From Rhizobium sp. Q54 (GTDB lineage Bacteria; Pseudomonadota; Alphaproteobacteria; UBA2966; CAIVPW01): DNA of 64,000 nucleotides. The notes below the pieces were generated by a model, which did not search any database, had not been told where the DNA came from, and was given only the letters and a program-made list of their open reading frames with translations. Shown one piece after another: positions 54,172 through 62,757 of this stretch (position 1 is the stretch's first letter; every line of letters begins with the position of its first letter). Where the stretch lies: NCBI GenBank assembly GCA_945889645.1, contig CAMDCA010000004.1, forward strand, positions 1-64,000, written 5' to 3'. Both the position numbers and the translations under genes were made by a program.

Positions 54172-57100
54172 TCAACGGCGCGCGGCGGCGTGCGCCGCAA
54201 CGAAGATCCGTATCGGATTGCGCCGCTGAAAGAACTGCGGCGCGTAGCGGACCGTGAGCTCGACCAGAAACAGAGCCAAGGCCAGCAACGTCCATGCCTG
54301 CCAGGCCGGCCGTGCGACCCAGTGGGTCGCATCGCTGATGGCGGTGTCGCTGCCGACGACGACCCGGCCACCGGTAGCCGTAGCGAGTGCATGCATCTTG
54401 TCGAAGTCGGCGCGGGCGAAATCGAACCGGGCCGGGTAGCCGACGTACAGCGCGGCCACTACCGAAAGGTCATCGGCCGCCACCTCGACCCGCCAGACTC
54501 CAGGGGCAGAGACTGCAACGTCACCTTCGTAGCGGCCGGGGCCCGCATCCCGGAGCGCGACGGGGAGCTGTTGGGGCGCCGACGCGGTCACGCGGCGGCC
54601 GCTGACCGGAGCGCCGGCCTTGTCGAGGACTTCCGCGGCGACGCGAACCTTGTCGCCGTCGCGACGAAGATCGACGTGTAGACCTGGGCCGGCAGCATCG
54701 GGCAGGAAGGCCCGCACCGCCTGGGCCCACAGCCGCGGATACTCCGGCATCTGCAGCCACTCTTCGGCGCCGAGGCCGGCACCGTGGGCGGCGAAGGCGA
54801 GAACCCGGCCGTTGCCGTAGCGCCACGACGCCAGCAGCGGCTCACTCTCGCCCCGCGCGTCGGTCACCGCCAGGTGGAGATCGGCGTTGGGCTGCAACGT
54901 CGTTCGCACGTACAGGTGCACGGGCGGCAGCCGAGCGGGAATTCCCTGCAAGAAGTCCGCGGTGTCACTGACCCAGGTGACCGGCGCGGCACCCTGCTTC
55001 AGCGGAGCGGTCGACAGCGTCAGCGTCTCCTGCATGAGGATACTGGGCAGCGCTCGCATGTCGTCGGTGCGGTAGAAGCCGCCGCCGCCGCCTTCGGCGA
55101 TGAGCAGCGGCTGGGAGGGATCCGCCGCACTGCTGATGGCGATGGCGGAAATGGTGACGCCGAGACTCTTGGCTTCGGCGAACAGCGCGGAGAAATCCGC
55201 CGTCTGCGACAACCCGTCCGTCATCACCACGATATGCCGCGCGGTCACGTCGAGGCCGTGCATCATGTCCATGGCGGCGGCAAGGCCAGGATAGATGAAC
55301 GTCCCGCCGCCCGGCCCGATGGTGCTGAGCGCCTTGGACACCGCCGCCTCGTCCTTCTGCGCGGTCAGCGGCAGGATGACGTAGGCCTCATGGTCGAACG
55401 CTACCAAGCCGACGCGTGCCTCATCGGGCAATTGACCGACCGCCGCCAGCGTGGCCTCGCGCGCAACATCCAGTCGAGTCGCGGTCCGCGCGGCATCGGC
55501 CCAGGCGACCATGCTGCCCGACCGATCGAGCACGAACACGATCGCGACCTTGGGCGAGTCGTGTGGAATCCGGCTGGACAGAGGCGACATGCGCTCGAAA
55601 GCGGTGCCGAAGTAGCCGCCAGGACCGAACGTATTCTCGCCGCCGAGGATCAACAGGCCGCGACCGTGTCGATGCACGAACTGCTCCAGCGAATCCTGCT
55701 GCTCGGTGTCGAGCAGGATCGCCGGCAGATTCATTGTCACCACGGCGTCATAGGCAAGCCAGCGCTCCACCGTCTTGGGCGCGGCGGCCGGGCTTACGAC
55801 TTTGGCACTCAAGCCCTGCACCGCTAGGGCGCGCGCGAAGGTGTCGCCCGCCGCCGGGTCCGGCGTCACTACGGCAATCGAGGGCGGACCACGCACGGCG
55901 ACGATGACGCCGTTGCGGTTGTTCTCGGCAAACGTATCGAGCGGCGATGCGACCGTCACCTCCAGCACTAGGTCGCCTGCTGCCTGCGCCGGCACAACGG
56001 TTTCGACCCGGTTGCGGCCGGGCAGCAGATCGAGTTGCTGCGCCAACACTTGTTCGCCGGCGCGCAGGATGGTGACCTGACCTTTGACCGGCGCCTGGGC
56101 ATAGATCACCGCGTCGAGGACAAACGTGTCGCCAAGGTAGACCTGTCGCGGCGCATGAACTGATTCGACCAACACTTCGCCCGGCGGCATGTCGGTGATG
56201 GGCTCGATGTCCACCACCACCCCGCGCGCGCGCGCCGCCGAAAGGGCGCGGACGACCTGTCCGGTGGTTTCGTTTCCGTCGGTGGCGACAACGACCCGGC
56301 CCGCGCGATCGGCGGGCAGCATCGCCGCAGCGAGTAGTACCGCCGCTTCGAGGTTTGCGCCGGCCGCGGCGCTGCGGAAGGCGTCGGCGTACGGCTGCCC
56401 GGCGGGCTCGCCAATGTCGGCAGCAATGCGGGGCGTTCCACCTGCAACGACGAGACCGGCATTGCCCTGCGAGCCTGCCGCGTTGGTGCGCTCCACCACC
56501 GCGCGCACGATGCGGGCGCGCGCCGCATTGGGAGCGCCTGTGGCCAGATCCGGACTGACGACCACAACGACGTTCTCGACGCTCTCGCGTACCGGCAGCG
56601 GCAGGCCCGTCAGGGCAGCAATCACCGCGGCCGCGGCGGCCAAGCCCAGACCAAGCTGCGCGCGTTTGCGCGTGGCCAGCGCCCGACCCGGCGCGAGCGC
56701 AGACAGGCTCAGGAACTGTTCGGTACCGCGACCGGCGATCCATCCTTCCGCCAACAGCAATCCCAGCACGGACAACGCAAGCCACCACCACAGCGGACGG
56801 ACGACGGGCGAAGCTGCCGTCGGAGTGACGCCTTGGCCGTCCAACGGCGCCAGCGCCGTCTCGTCCAACGACGGCGGGTTGACCGCCAGAGTGCGGCGCA
56901 GGTCACCGGCGTCGAGGTCGTAGAGACCGGCGCGCGCCGGCGCGAACGCGCCTTCGGTACCGTCCGGGAGAAACTCGGCCTCCGCGCCATCGGCCAGGGG
57001 AGTCACGGCGGCCAGGAACCGAGATTCGATCGGGCACACTGCGCCAACAAAGCAACTCGCCCCGACGCTGGAGCCGAGATCGACCCCTAGCCAGCGCACG

Positions 57101-58542
57101 AGATTGCTGACGAACACCGGCAGGCCAGCACTGCTGGCCCAGCCGGACTGCGCAAGGTCGAAGGCAAGCTGCACGTCGCGCCCCGATGGGGTCGTGCGCG
57201 CCTGCACCAGCGGCACACCACTCGACTCCGCGAGAACGGTTGCGCCCGGCAGACGCTCGGCGCGATAGGCACTATCCACGGCCAACGCGGTCCAATCGAT
57301 CTGGTCGGACAACGGATGCGTGGTGTCCCAGCCGGTCAGCGTTGGCGGACCGAACGCGGCCGGCGGCGACTCGCCATCGACATGCGCGGCGCCAAGCCAC
57401 AAGACATTGGTTGCCGGCCGGCGCGACACCACCACGTCGTCGATAACAACGAGGTCAAACGTGTGGTCTTCGGACGGAAGGCGTTCTGCCGCCGCAACAT
57501 CAACGAAGTCCAACGACTGGAGCGCGACAAGCATCGGGCCGCGCGGCGCGCCAACATAGAGCACGCGGGCGCGCACCGGTTCGCCGCGCACGACAAAGTA
57601 CGCCGCGTTGTCGTGCGGACCGGCGTCGTCGGGGATCCGCACCTGCACGGCGCCGGGACCAGGCAGATTGAAGGCGAGGTCGAAAGCGACATTGGGACCG
57701 CCGCCGCGGCGCTCCGCCATCGTCGTCGCCCACGGCACGAATTCCTCGGTACCGGAGGCACGGAACAGAGCCTCGACGGCGACACCCTCGGGGGCGCTGC
57801 CGCTGAAGCGGACGCTTCCGATGACGAGCCATTTGCCGGCGGGCGAGTCGGAGCGCTGGATCGCGGCCGACAGGCCGGCATTGGTTGAGTCGGCGCCAGC
57901 GACGATTGATCGAGTAGCAATGCCGGGGAACGTGCGTTCGACCTCGCGCGCACCGGCGTCGGCACCGTCGGTCAACACGACGACGCGCGTGGTTTCACGG
58001 GGGCGGCGGAGCGAATCCGCCAAGGCCGTAGCGGCGGCCCAGTCAGCGGGCCCGTCGCCCGCCTCAAGCCGGCGCATCAGCGGCCGGATGCCGGCCGGCC
58101 TTGGCTGACGCGCCACCTCGATGCGAGCCAGAGCACCGGCGCTGACGACGGAGATGCGTCCCGTGGATGCCGGCGTGGCCGCGGAAATCATGGCGACAAG
58201 GCGATCCCGTGCAGCGTCGAAGCGATTCGGCGCGACGTCCGTTGCGCGCATGCTGCCGGACGCATCGACGACATAGATCGTGTGTTGCGGCGACGGGTCG
58301 CCAGAGCCCAACAAAGGCTGCGCGAGTGTGACGGCCGCCAGGGCGACGACCAATAGCTGCAGCGCGAGCAGGGTGCTGGCCGGTGGACGGCGCAGCGCGC
58401 GTCGCGCGCTTCCAGCGTCCTGCAGCAGACGCCACATGGCGACGCTGGGAACCTCAACCTGGCGCCGGCGGCGCATGTGCAGCAGCAGCACAAGCGCGGT
58501 CAGGCCGGCGATCGCCAGCCACGCCGGAGAAAGAAAGATCAC
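54172..58542 (-). CDS. giant fused BatA-like / glutamine-amidotransferase-like von Willebrand-type protein, 1456 aa
   Basis: Residues 1-605 look like a BatA-type protein: double membrane N-terminus (LSPAWLAIAGLTALVLLLHM; LQLLVVALAAVTLAQPL), vWA domain with MIDAS YVVDASGSM (about 90-215), and a membrane segment at WWWLALSVLGLLLAEG. Residues 625-1456 look like the vWA/GATase partner: another membrane segment, a degenerate vWA (VVVVVSPDLATG; VATDGNETTG), a GATase-like part (LLILGGENTFGPGGYFG, about 885-990), an intact vWA with VFVLDRSGSM (about 1000-1160), and a C-terminal membrane helix. GTG 58542 overlaps the upstream gene's stop (GTGA). MoxR and DUF58 partners are absent. Most of the mass should be outside the membrane. 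Confidence 0.85.
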   Translation of the reverse strand: MIFLSPAWLAIAGLTALVLLLHMRRRRQVEVPSVAMWRLLQDAGSARRALRRPPASTLLALQLLVVALAAVTLAQPLLGSGDPSPQHTIYVVDASGSMRATDVAPNRFDAARDRLVAMISAATPASTGRISVVSAGALARIEVARQPRPAGIRPLMRRLEAGDGPADWAAATALADSLRRPRETTRVVVLTDGADAGAREVERTFPGIATRSIVAGADSTNAGLSAAIQRSDSPAGKWLVIGSVRFSGSAPEGVAVEALFRASGTEEFVPWATTMAERRGGGPNVAFDLAFNLPGPGAVQVRIPDDAGPHDNAAYFVVRGEPVRARVLYVGAPRGPMLVALQSLDFVDVAAAERLPSEDHTFDLVVIDDVVVSRRPATNVLWLGAAHVDGESPPAAFGPPTLTGWDTTHPLSDQIDWTALAVDSAYRAERLPGATVLAESSGVPLVQARTTPSGRDVQLAFDLAQSGWASSAGLPVFVSNLVRWLGVDLGSSVGASCFVGAVCPIESRFLAAVTPLADGAEAEFLPDGTEGAFAPARAGLYDLDAGDLRRTLAVNPPSLDETALAPLDGQGVTPTAASPVVRPLWWWLALSVLGLLLAEGWIAGRGTEQFLSLSALAPGRALATRKRAQLGLGLAAAAAVIAALTGLPLPVRESVENVVVVVSPDLATGAPNAARARIVRAVVERTNAAGSQGNAGLVVAGGTPRIAADIGEPAGQPYADAFRSAAAGANLEAAVLLAAAMLPADRAGRVVVATDGNETTGQVVRALSAARARGVVVDIEPITDMPPGEVLVESVHAPRQVYLGDTFVLDAVIYAQAPVKGQVTILRAGEQVLAQQLDLLPGRNRVETVVPAQAAGDLVLEVTVASPLDTFAENNRNGVIVAVRGPPSIAVVTPDPAAGDTFARALAVQGLSAKVVSPAAAPKTVERWLAYDAVVTMNLPAILLDTEQQDSLEQFVHRHGRGLLILGGENTFGPGGYFGTAFERMSPLSSRIPHDSPKVAIVFVLDRSGSMVAWADAARTATRLDVAREATLAAVGQLPDEARVGLVAFDHEAYVILPLTAQKDEAAVSKALSTIGPGGGTFIYPGLAAAMDMMHGLDVTARHIVVMTDGLSQTADFSALFAEAKSLGVTISAIAISSAADPSQPLLIAEGGGGGFYRTDDMRALPSILMQETLTLSTAPLKQGAAPVTWVSDTADFLQGIPARLPPVHLYVRTTLQPNADLHLAVTDARGESEPLLASWRYGNGRVLAFAAHGAGLGAEEWLQMPEYPRLWAQAVRAFLPDAAGPGLHVDLRRDGDKVRVAAEVLDKAGAPVSGRRVTASAPQQLPVALRDAGPGRYEGDVAVSAPGVWRVEVAADDLSVVAALYVGYPARFDFARADFDKMHALATATGGRVVVGSDTAISDATHWVARPAWQAWTLLALALFLVELTVRYAPQFFQRRNPIRIFVAAHAAARR

Positions 58543-59990
58543 CGTGCGGCCTCGGCCGCAATGCCTTGGAAGTACCGGCCGACCATGTCGCGCGCCGTGA
58601 CGGGCAGCGCGGTGCGGGTGACCTCGTGCTCGGCCGTTGCGCGCCACGCGCCGGCTAGCGGAGGTTGACCTGGAGCACCAACGACGCCCGCCGTCGCATC
58701 GGGCAGGAGGCCGAGTTGAGTGCGACGGCCACCCTCGCCTTCAGGGTTTTGCAGCAGCAACTCACCGCCAGCCGCGATGCCGAGACGCTTGAGCGCCTCG
58801 CCGACCAGGGCCCGCGTGCCGAAGCCGGCGTAGTCGCCCGGAGCGCCGCCACCGGCGCCACCGAACACCTCGCCGCCGCCACCCTCACCGGCCTCGGGCG
58901 CCGCGTCGCGATAGTCGGCCTGTTTGTCCTGCGGATCGGCGGCTGGGGCTTCCGACTCGCGCTGGCCGCCGGGTCCACGAGTGCCCGGCAATGCCCGTGT
59001 GGGCGGCGGAAGGGCGGCGGCGGTGCGCTGTGGTTCATCCCGTGTCACCTGCGGGCGGTCAACGGCGGGGTCTGCGCCGGCCGCCGCGGGCGCGTTGCCA
59101 ACGACGCTAACAACAGGCCGCGATCGCTCAGCCCCTGCAGGTGGCGCCGGGCCGCGCAAGCGGGCGACGGATTGCGCCGCGGCTGCAACGTCGGCCCCGC
59201 GGCCGTAGGCATCGCGCGTCGCACCAAGGAGGCGCTCGACGTTCTCGGCCAGCGTCTCGCGTCCCATGGCGGGGTCCGCCGCGAAGCGGCGCCCCAGGTC
59301 GGTCACCTCTTGAGCCAACGCCAGGAGCTCGACGTCGCCACGCTCGCGTCCGTCGCGGCGCAACACCGCGGCGACGGCCGCGACGTCGGCGGCGTCCTGC
59401 GCTCTCTGCTGCTCGGTCATTGCTGCGTCGGCGCTGCGTGCAGTGCGCAAGGCGCCGAGCTTGTCGCGCAGCACCGGTGCCGGTAACGCGGTGGCAAAGA
59501 CAACTGCGAGCAGAAGCAACACTGGAACGCCCAGCGCCATGCGGGGCAAGGTCAGCGGCACCAGAGTCCGCACATCGATCTCGCCTGCGTGGGACTCGGC
59601 GCGCCGCAGAAGTGCCGCGCCGATCGCGCCGTAGTGCGGGGCATCGATCAACGCGACCTCGAGCGCCGTGCTCAGACTCTCTCGCATGGCGAAGCGGCGT
59701 TCGGCGGCGCGCGCGAGGGTCGCGATGGACGGGCGGCGCCGCGCAGCAAAGGCGGCAACGGCCAGCGTCGCACCGGCACCGATTGCGAGAGCGAGAAGAA
59801 CGTGTTCGGGCGGCGGAACATCGACGGCGCGCAGCGCGTACAGCAGCTGCAGGACGCAGAACGACAAGAGTACGGCGGTAAGGCCGGTAAGGCCGGCGTT
59901 GAGCACGGCGCGCTGGGTGTAGCGGTGCCGTGCCTGTTCCAGGCGTCCAACCAGGCCGAACAGACGCGGATCGCGGGACTCGGGATTCAC
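58539..59990 (-). CDS. membrane protein coupled to the giant vWA gene (DUF4175-like)
   Basis: The 483-residue protein has an N-terminal pair of membrane helices (GLTGLTAVLLSFCVLQLLYAL; HVLLALAIGAGATLAVAAF), a helical segment (RRPSIATLARAAERRFAMRESLSTALEVA), a third helix (MALGVPVLLLLAVVFATAL), a helical soluble part, a long Pro/Ala/Gly-rich stretch (about 290-390), and a terminal motif ALPVTARDMVGRYFQGIA. The architecture recalls DUF4175-type proteins found beside BatA-like genes. Stop and next start overlap, implying a complex of the two products. Exact function unknown. Confidence 0.75.
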   Translation of the reverse strand: MNPESRDPRLFGLVGRLEQARHRYTQRAVLNAGLTGLTAVLLSFCVLQLLYALRAVDVPPPEHVLLALAIGAGATLAVAAFAARRRPSIATLARAAERRFAMRESLSTALEVALIDAPHYGAIGAALLRRAESHAGEIDVRTLVPLTLPRMALGVPVLLLLAVVFATALPAPVLRDKLGALRTARSADAAMTEQQRAQDAADVAAVAAVLRRDGRERGDVELLALAQEVTDLGRRFAADPAMGRETLAENVERLLGATRDAYGRGADVAAAAQSVARLRGPAPPAGAERSRPVVSVVGNAPAAAGADPAVDRPQVTRDEPQRTAAALPPPTRALPGTRGPGGQRESEAPAADPQDKQADYRDAAPEAGEGGGGEVFGGAGGGAPGDYAGFGTRALVGEALKRLGIAAGGELLLQNPEGEGGRRTQLGLLPDATAGVVGAPGQPPLAGAWRATAEHEVTRTALPVTARDMVGRYFQGIAAEAAR

Positions 59991-60076
59991 CCCTGAGTGC
60001 TAGGCCATCCCTGTGACGGTCCGCTTGCTGACTTGTGGCCGACGTGTGATGGCTCGATGATGTGTGTGTTACGAGC

Positions 60077-61066
60077 CTAGTTCGTGACACCGGCGATGAC
60101 GCGGTCGGGTGCCGCGTTGCCGTCGACGAAGCTCTTGATGTTGATGATGACTTTTTCGCCCATGGCGATGCGGCCGGCGTAGGTGGCGGAGCCCATATGC
60201 GGCGTCAGCACGATGTTGTCGAGCTTGAGGAGGCGCGGGTTGATGTGCGGCGCCTCGGCGAACACGTCGAGGCCGGCGCCGCCGATCTGGCCCTTCTCGA
60301 GCAGGTCGCACAGCGCGTTCTCGTCGATGATCTCGCCGCGCGCGGTGTTGACGATGACGGCGTGACGCTGCAGCCGCGCCAGGCGCGGCGCCGACAGCAT
60401 GTGGCGCGTCTCGTCGGTGAGGGGGCAGTTGACCGAGATGATGTCCATGTGGGCGAGCATCTGGTCGAGGTCTTCCCAGTACGCCGCGTCCAGCTCTTGC
60501 TCGGTCGCCTCGGGCACGCGGTGGCGATTGTGGTAATGCACCGACAATCCGAAGCCGCGCGCGCGGCGTGCCACGGCCTGGCCGATGCGGCCCATGCCGA
60601 TAATGCCGAGGCGCTGGCCGGCGATGCGATGGCCGAGCAGCAGGGTCGGTCCCCAGCCCTCCCATTTGCCGGCGCGCAGCAGCCGCTCGCCCTCGGTGAT
60701 GCGGCGCGGTGCGGCCAGGATGAGGGCCATGGTGAGGTCGGCGGTGTCCTCGGTCAGCACGCCCGGCGTGTTGGTGACCGTGATGCCGAGTTCCTCGGCC
60801 ACCTTGAGATCGATGTGGTTCACGCCGGTGCCAAAGTTGGCGATCAGCTTGAGTTTGGGCCTGGCTTGGCGGAGCACGTCGGCGCCGATGCGGTCGGTGA
60901 CGGTCGGCACCAGGACATCGGCCGTCTTCACGGCCTCGACCAGCTCGGCTTGGCCGAAGCGGTGGTCGTCGATGTTCAGGCGCGCCCGGAACAGCTCCAT
61001 CATGCGCACCTCCACCGCCTCGGGCAGCTTGCGCGTGACGACGACGTCGGGCTTCTTGCTGGTCAA
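60077..61066 (-). CDS. D-isomer-specific 2-hydroxyacid dehydrogenase
   Basis: A 329-residue NAD(P)-dependent enzyme of the glyoxylate/hydroxypyruvate reductase type. The nucleotide fold is RLGIIGMGRIGQAVARRARGFG, with VHYHNRHRV suggesting NADP preference. Catalytic residues: Arg in VIVNTARGEIIDE, Glu in GAGLDVFAEAP, His in NIVLTPHMGSAT. The TTG at 61066 gives the family start (TSKKPDVVVTRKLPEAVE) and has AAAGG upstream; the track ORF is longer without homology. It diverges from the DUF5655 gene. It probably reduces glyoxylate or hydroxypyruvate in the cytosol. Confidence 0.9.
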   Translation of the reverse strand: MTSKKPDVVVTRKLPEAVEVRMMELFRARLNIDDHRFGQAELVEAVKTADVLVPTVTDRIGADVLRQARPKLKLIANFGTGVNHIDLKVAEELGITVTNTPGVLTEDTADLTMALILAAPRRITEGERLLRAGKWEGWGPTLLLGHRIAGQRLGIIGMGRIGQAVARRARGFGLSVHYHNRHRVPEATEQELDAAYWEDLDQMLAHMDIISVNCPLTDETRHMLSAPRLARLQRHAVIVNTARGEIIDENALCDLLEKGQIGGAGLDVFAEAPHINPRLLKLDNIVLTPHMGSATYAGRIAMGEKVIINIKSFVDGNAAPDRVIAGVTN

Positions 61067-61189
61067 GGCGGAACGGGCCTTTGGGGAATCGGTGGGGTTC
61101 GCCCTCTTAGCATGGGCGGCCGGGTCTAACAATTTTGGGGGGCCTCGCCCGAGTTGTGCGGCGGCCACGCCCGTGGTTGACTCATCCCC

Positions 61190-61546
61190 ATGGACGCTGC
61201 GACGGGCGAGGCTTTTGCGGATTCGGACGCGGCGGCGCGCATGATCTATGAGCGCCTGCTGGCGGCTGTGCAGCGCTTTGGCCCGGTCGAGATCGAGCCG
61301 AAGAAAAATGTGATCCACCTGGTCGCCGGCAGCGCCTTCGCCGTCGTACATCCGCGCAAGAGCGGGATCATCCTGAACGTCCGCATGAAGGGCCCGATCA
61401 AGAGCCCGCGCATCCGCAAGTCGGACCAGTTGTCGCCCAACCGCAGCCATAACGAGCTGTGGGTGTCGTCGGTGGGTGAGATCGACACCGAGTTGCTGAA
61501 GTGGCTGAAAGAAGCGTACGCCATGGGCGCGGGGAAGCCCGCCTGA
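61190..61546 (+). CDS. DUF5655-domain protein
   Basis: A 118-residue soluble protein: ARMIYERLLAAVQRFGPVEIEPKKNVIHLV, AFAVVHPRKSGIILNVRM, and NRSHNELWVSSVGEIDTELLKWLKEAY. The order and the FAVVHPRKSG strand agree with the DUF5655 family, whose function is unknown but which appears as a stand-alone small domain or attached to nucleases. It is followed five bases later by the SH3 protein gene. Confidence 0.8.
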   Translation: MDAATGEAFADSDAAARMIYERLLAAVQRFGPVEIEPKKNVIHLVAGSAFAVVHPRKSGIILNVRMKGPIKSPRIRKSDQLSPNRSHNELWVSSVGEIDTELLKWLKEAYAMGAGKPA

Positions 61547-61551
61547 TCGCT

Positions 61552-62040
61552 GTGCGGCTGTTCGTGCGCGCGTTGGTCGGAATCGTGATGCTGCTGGGTG
61601 GCGCGGCTATTGCGCACGCCCAGGGCGCCCTGCCCATCCCCCGCTTCGTCTCGCTGCGCTCCCACGAGGTCAACGTCCGCACCGGACCCGGCATGCAGTA
61701 CCCGGTGGTGTGGGTGTTCGTGCGCGAAGGACTGCCGGTCGAGGTGATCGCCACCTTCGACGTGTGGCGCAAGGTGCGCGACATCGACGGCATCGAGGGC
61801 TGGGTACACCAGAACCTGCTGTCGGGCGATCGTATGGCGATCATCCTGGGCAGCGAGGTCCGGACCCTGACGCGGACCGCCGATCCGACCAGCACGGTGG
61901 TGGTGCAGGCGGAGCCGGGGGTCGTTGCCCACATACTCGAATGCGGCGGCGCGGTCTGCCGGCTCGACGTCGGCGGCCACAAGGGTTGGCTGCCGCGCGC
62001 GCAACTGTGGGGCGCCTACCCGAACGAGTCGCTCAAGTAG
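61552..62040 (+). CDS. secreted bacterial SH3-domain protein
   Basis: A 162-residue protein with signal peptide (FVRALVGIVMLLGGAAIAHA) followed by a first SH3-type domain (FVSLRSHEVNVRTGPGMQYPVVWVFVREGLPVEVIATFDVW, then GIEGWVHQNLLSGDR) and a second, weaker one (GVVAHILECGGAVCRLDVGGHKGWLPRAQLWG). Such proteins bind peptidoglycan or partner proteins in the periplasm. GTG at 61552 gives a normal signal; the track start at 61501 lies inside the DUF5655 gene. No clear ribosome-binding site, so coupling with the upstream gene is likely. Confidence 0.83.
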   Translation: MRLFVRALVGIVMLLGGAAIAHAQGALPIPRFVSLRSHEVNVRTGPGMQYPVVWVFVREGLPVEVIATFDVWRKVRDIDGIEGWVHQNLLSGDRMAIILGSEVRTLTRTADPTSTVVVQAEPGVVAHILECGGAVCRLDVGGHKGWLPRAQLWGAYPNESLK

Positions 62041-62056
62041 CGCCCAGCGCTGGCTC

Positions 62057-62134
62057 CATTGCGAGGAGTGAAACGACGAAGCGATCCAGGCTGGGGGCAA
62101 CATTCTGGACTGCTTCGCTGCGCTCGCAATGACG
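62057..62134. repeat. imperfect inverted repeat of a widespread intergenic family (family C)
   Basis: CCATTGCGAGGAGTGAAACG and a second arm ending GCTTCGCTGCGCTCGCAATG are near complements, separated by GATCCAGG...CTGGACTG. I recognise this form (ATTGCGAGGAGCGAAGCGAC... reversed) as a common short intergenic repeat of proteobacterial genomes. One copy is seen, between the convergent SH3 and DUF3501 genes. Confidence 0.75.
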
Positions 62135-62142
62135 GCTAGCGG

Positions 62143-62757
62143 TTAGTGCAGGACCGCCGCATCGAAGTCGGCGGCGAGGGCGGCGCGGGTTTCTTCCGGC
62201 AACACGGTAGCGTGGCGATAGCGCGCGTGGGTGAAGTCCAGAGTCACTTCGACGTTCTCGGCCTGGAAGGCGCGGATCTGCGTCTCGGTGAACGGGAAGT
62301 GCAGGAAGTGCACGGACGACGTCTTTCCAGTTTCGTCGGTGCGATCGACGTCGCGCTCGGGCACGGCGGACACGGTCTCGCCAGCGAAGCGCAGGCGGAC
62401 CGTCTCCTCGATGCCGCCAAGCTTGACCAGCTCGGTCGCGCGGAGGGTCTCGCTCTCGATCTCCAGCATCATGGTCGCGGCCAGCTCTCGCCCGTTGGGG
62501 ATGAGCGGATTGTAGGCCGCCAGCTCGTCGTCGATCTGGGCGTCGCCGCCCTTTTCGGCGCGCAGCATCTCGTGCACCTGGACCCACATGGAGGTGTAGG
62601 TCTCGAAGGTGAACGTGGCGTGCGGGCCGATGTGGATCTGACGATTGCGCTTCTCGGCGCGGACCTCTGCACGCTTCTGCGCGCGCACAGCCTCGTATGC
62701 GGCAAGGGACAGAATGTCGGCGCGCGTGATTGCGCGGCGCTTGGTGCGGACGGTCAT
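62143..62757 (-). CDS. DUF3501 family protein
   Basis: The 204-residue protein starts MTVRTKRRAITRADILSL and includes YEAVRAQKRAEVRAEKRNRQIHIGPHATFTFE, the family hallmark near the N-terminus, then YNPLIPNGRELAATMMLEIES and VHFLHFPFTETQIRAF. It is usually found with an Fe-S oxidoreductase and a rubrerythrin. Here its ATG overlaps the stop of the oxidoreductase gene (ATGA). The function is not established; the context suggests oxidative-stress or redox work in the cytosol. Confidence 0.92.
   Translation of the reverse strand: MTVRTKRRAITRADILSLAAYEAVRAQKRAEVRAEKRNRQIHIGPHATFTFETYTSMWVQVHEMLRAEKGGDAQIDDELAAYNPLIPNGRELAATMMLEIESETLRATELVKLGGIEETVRLRFAGETVSAVPERDVDRTDETGKTSSVHFLHFPFTETQIRAFQAENVEVTLDFTHARYRHATVLPEETRAALAADFDAAVLH

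Noticed and set aside
61246-62103. 285-aa minus-strand ORF opposite the DUF5655 and SH3 genes
   Set aside because: Antisense to two supported genes; His/Arg-rich shadow.
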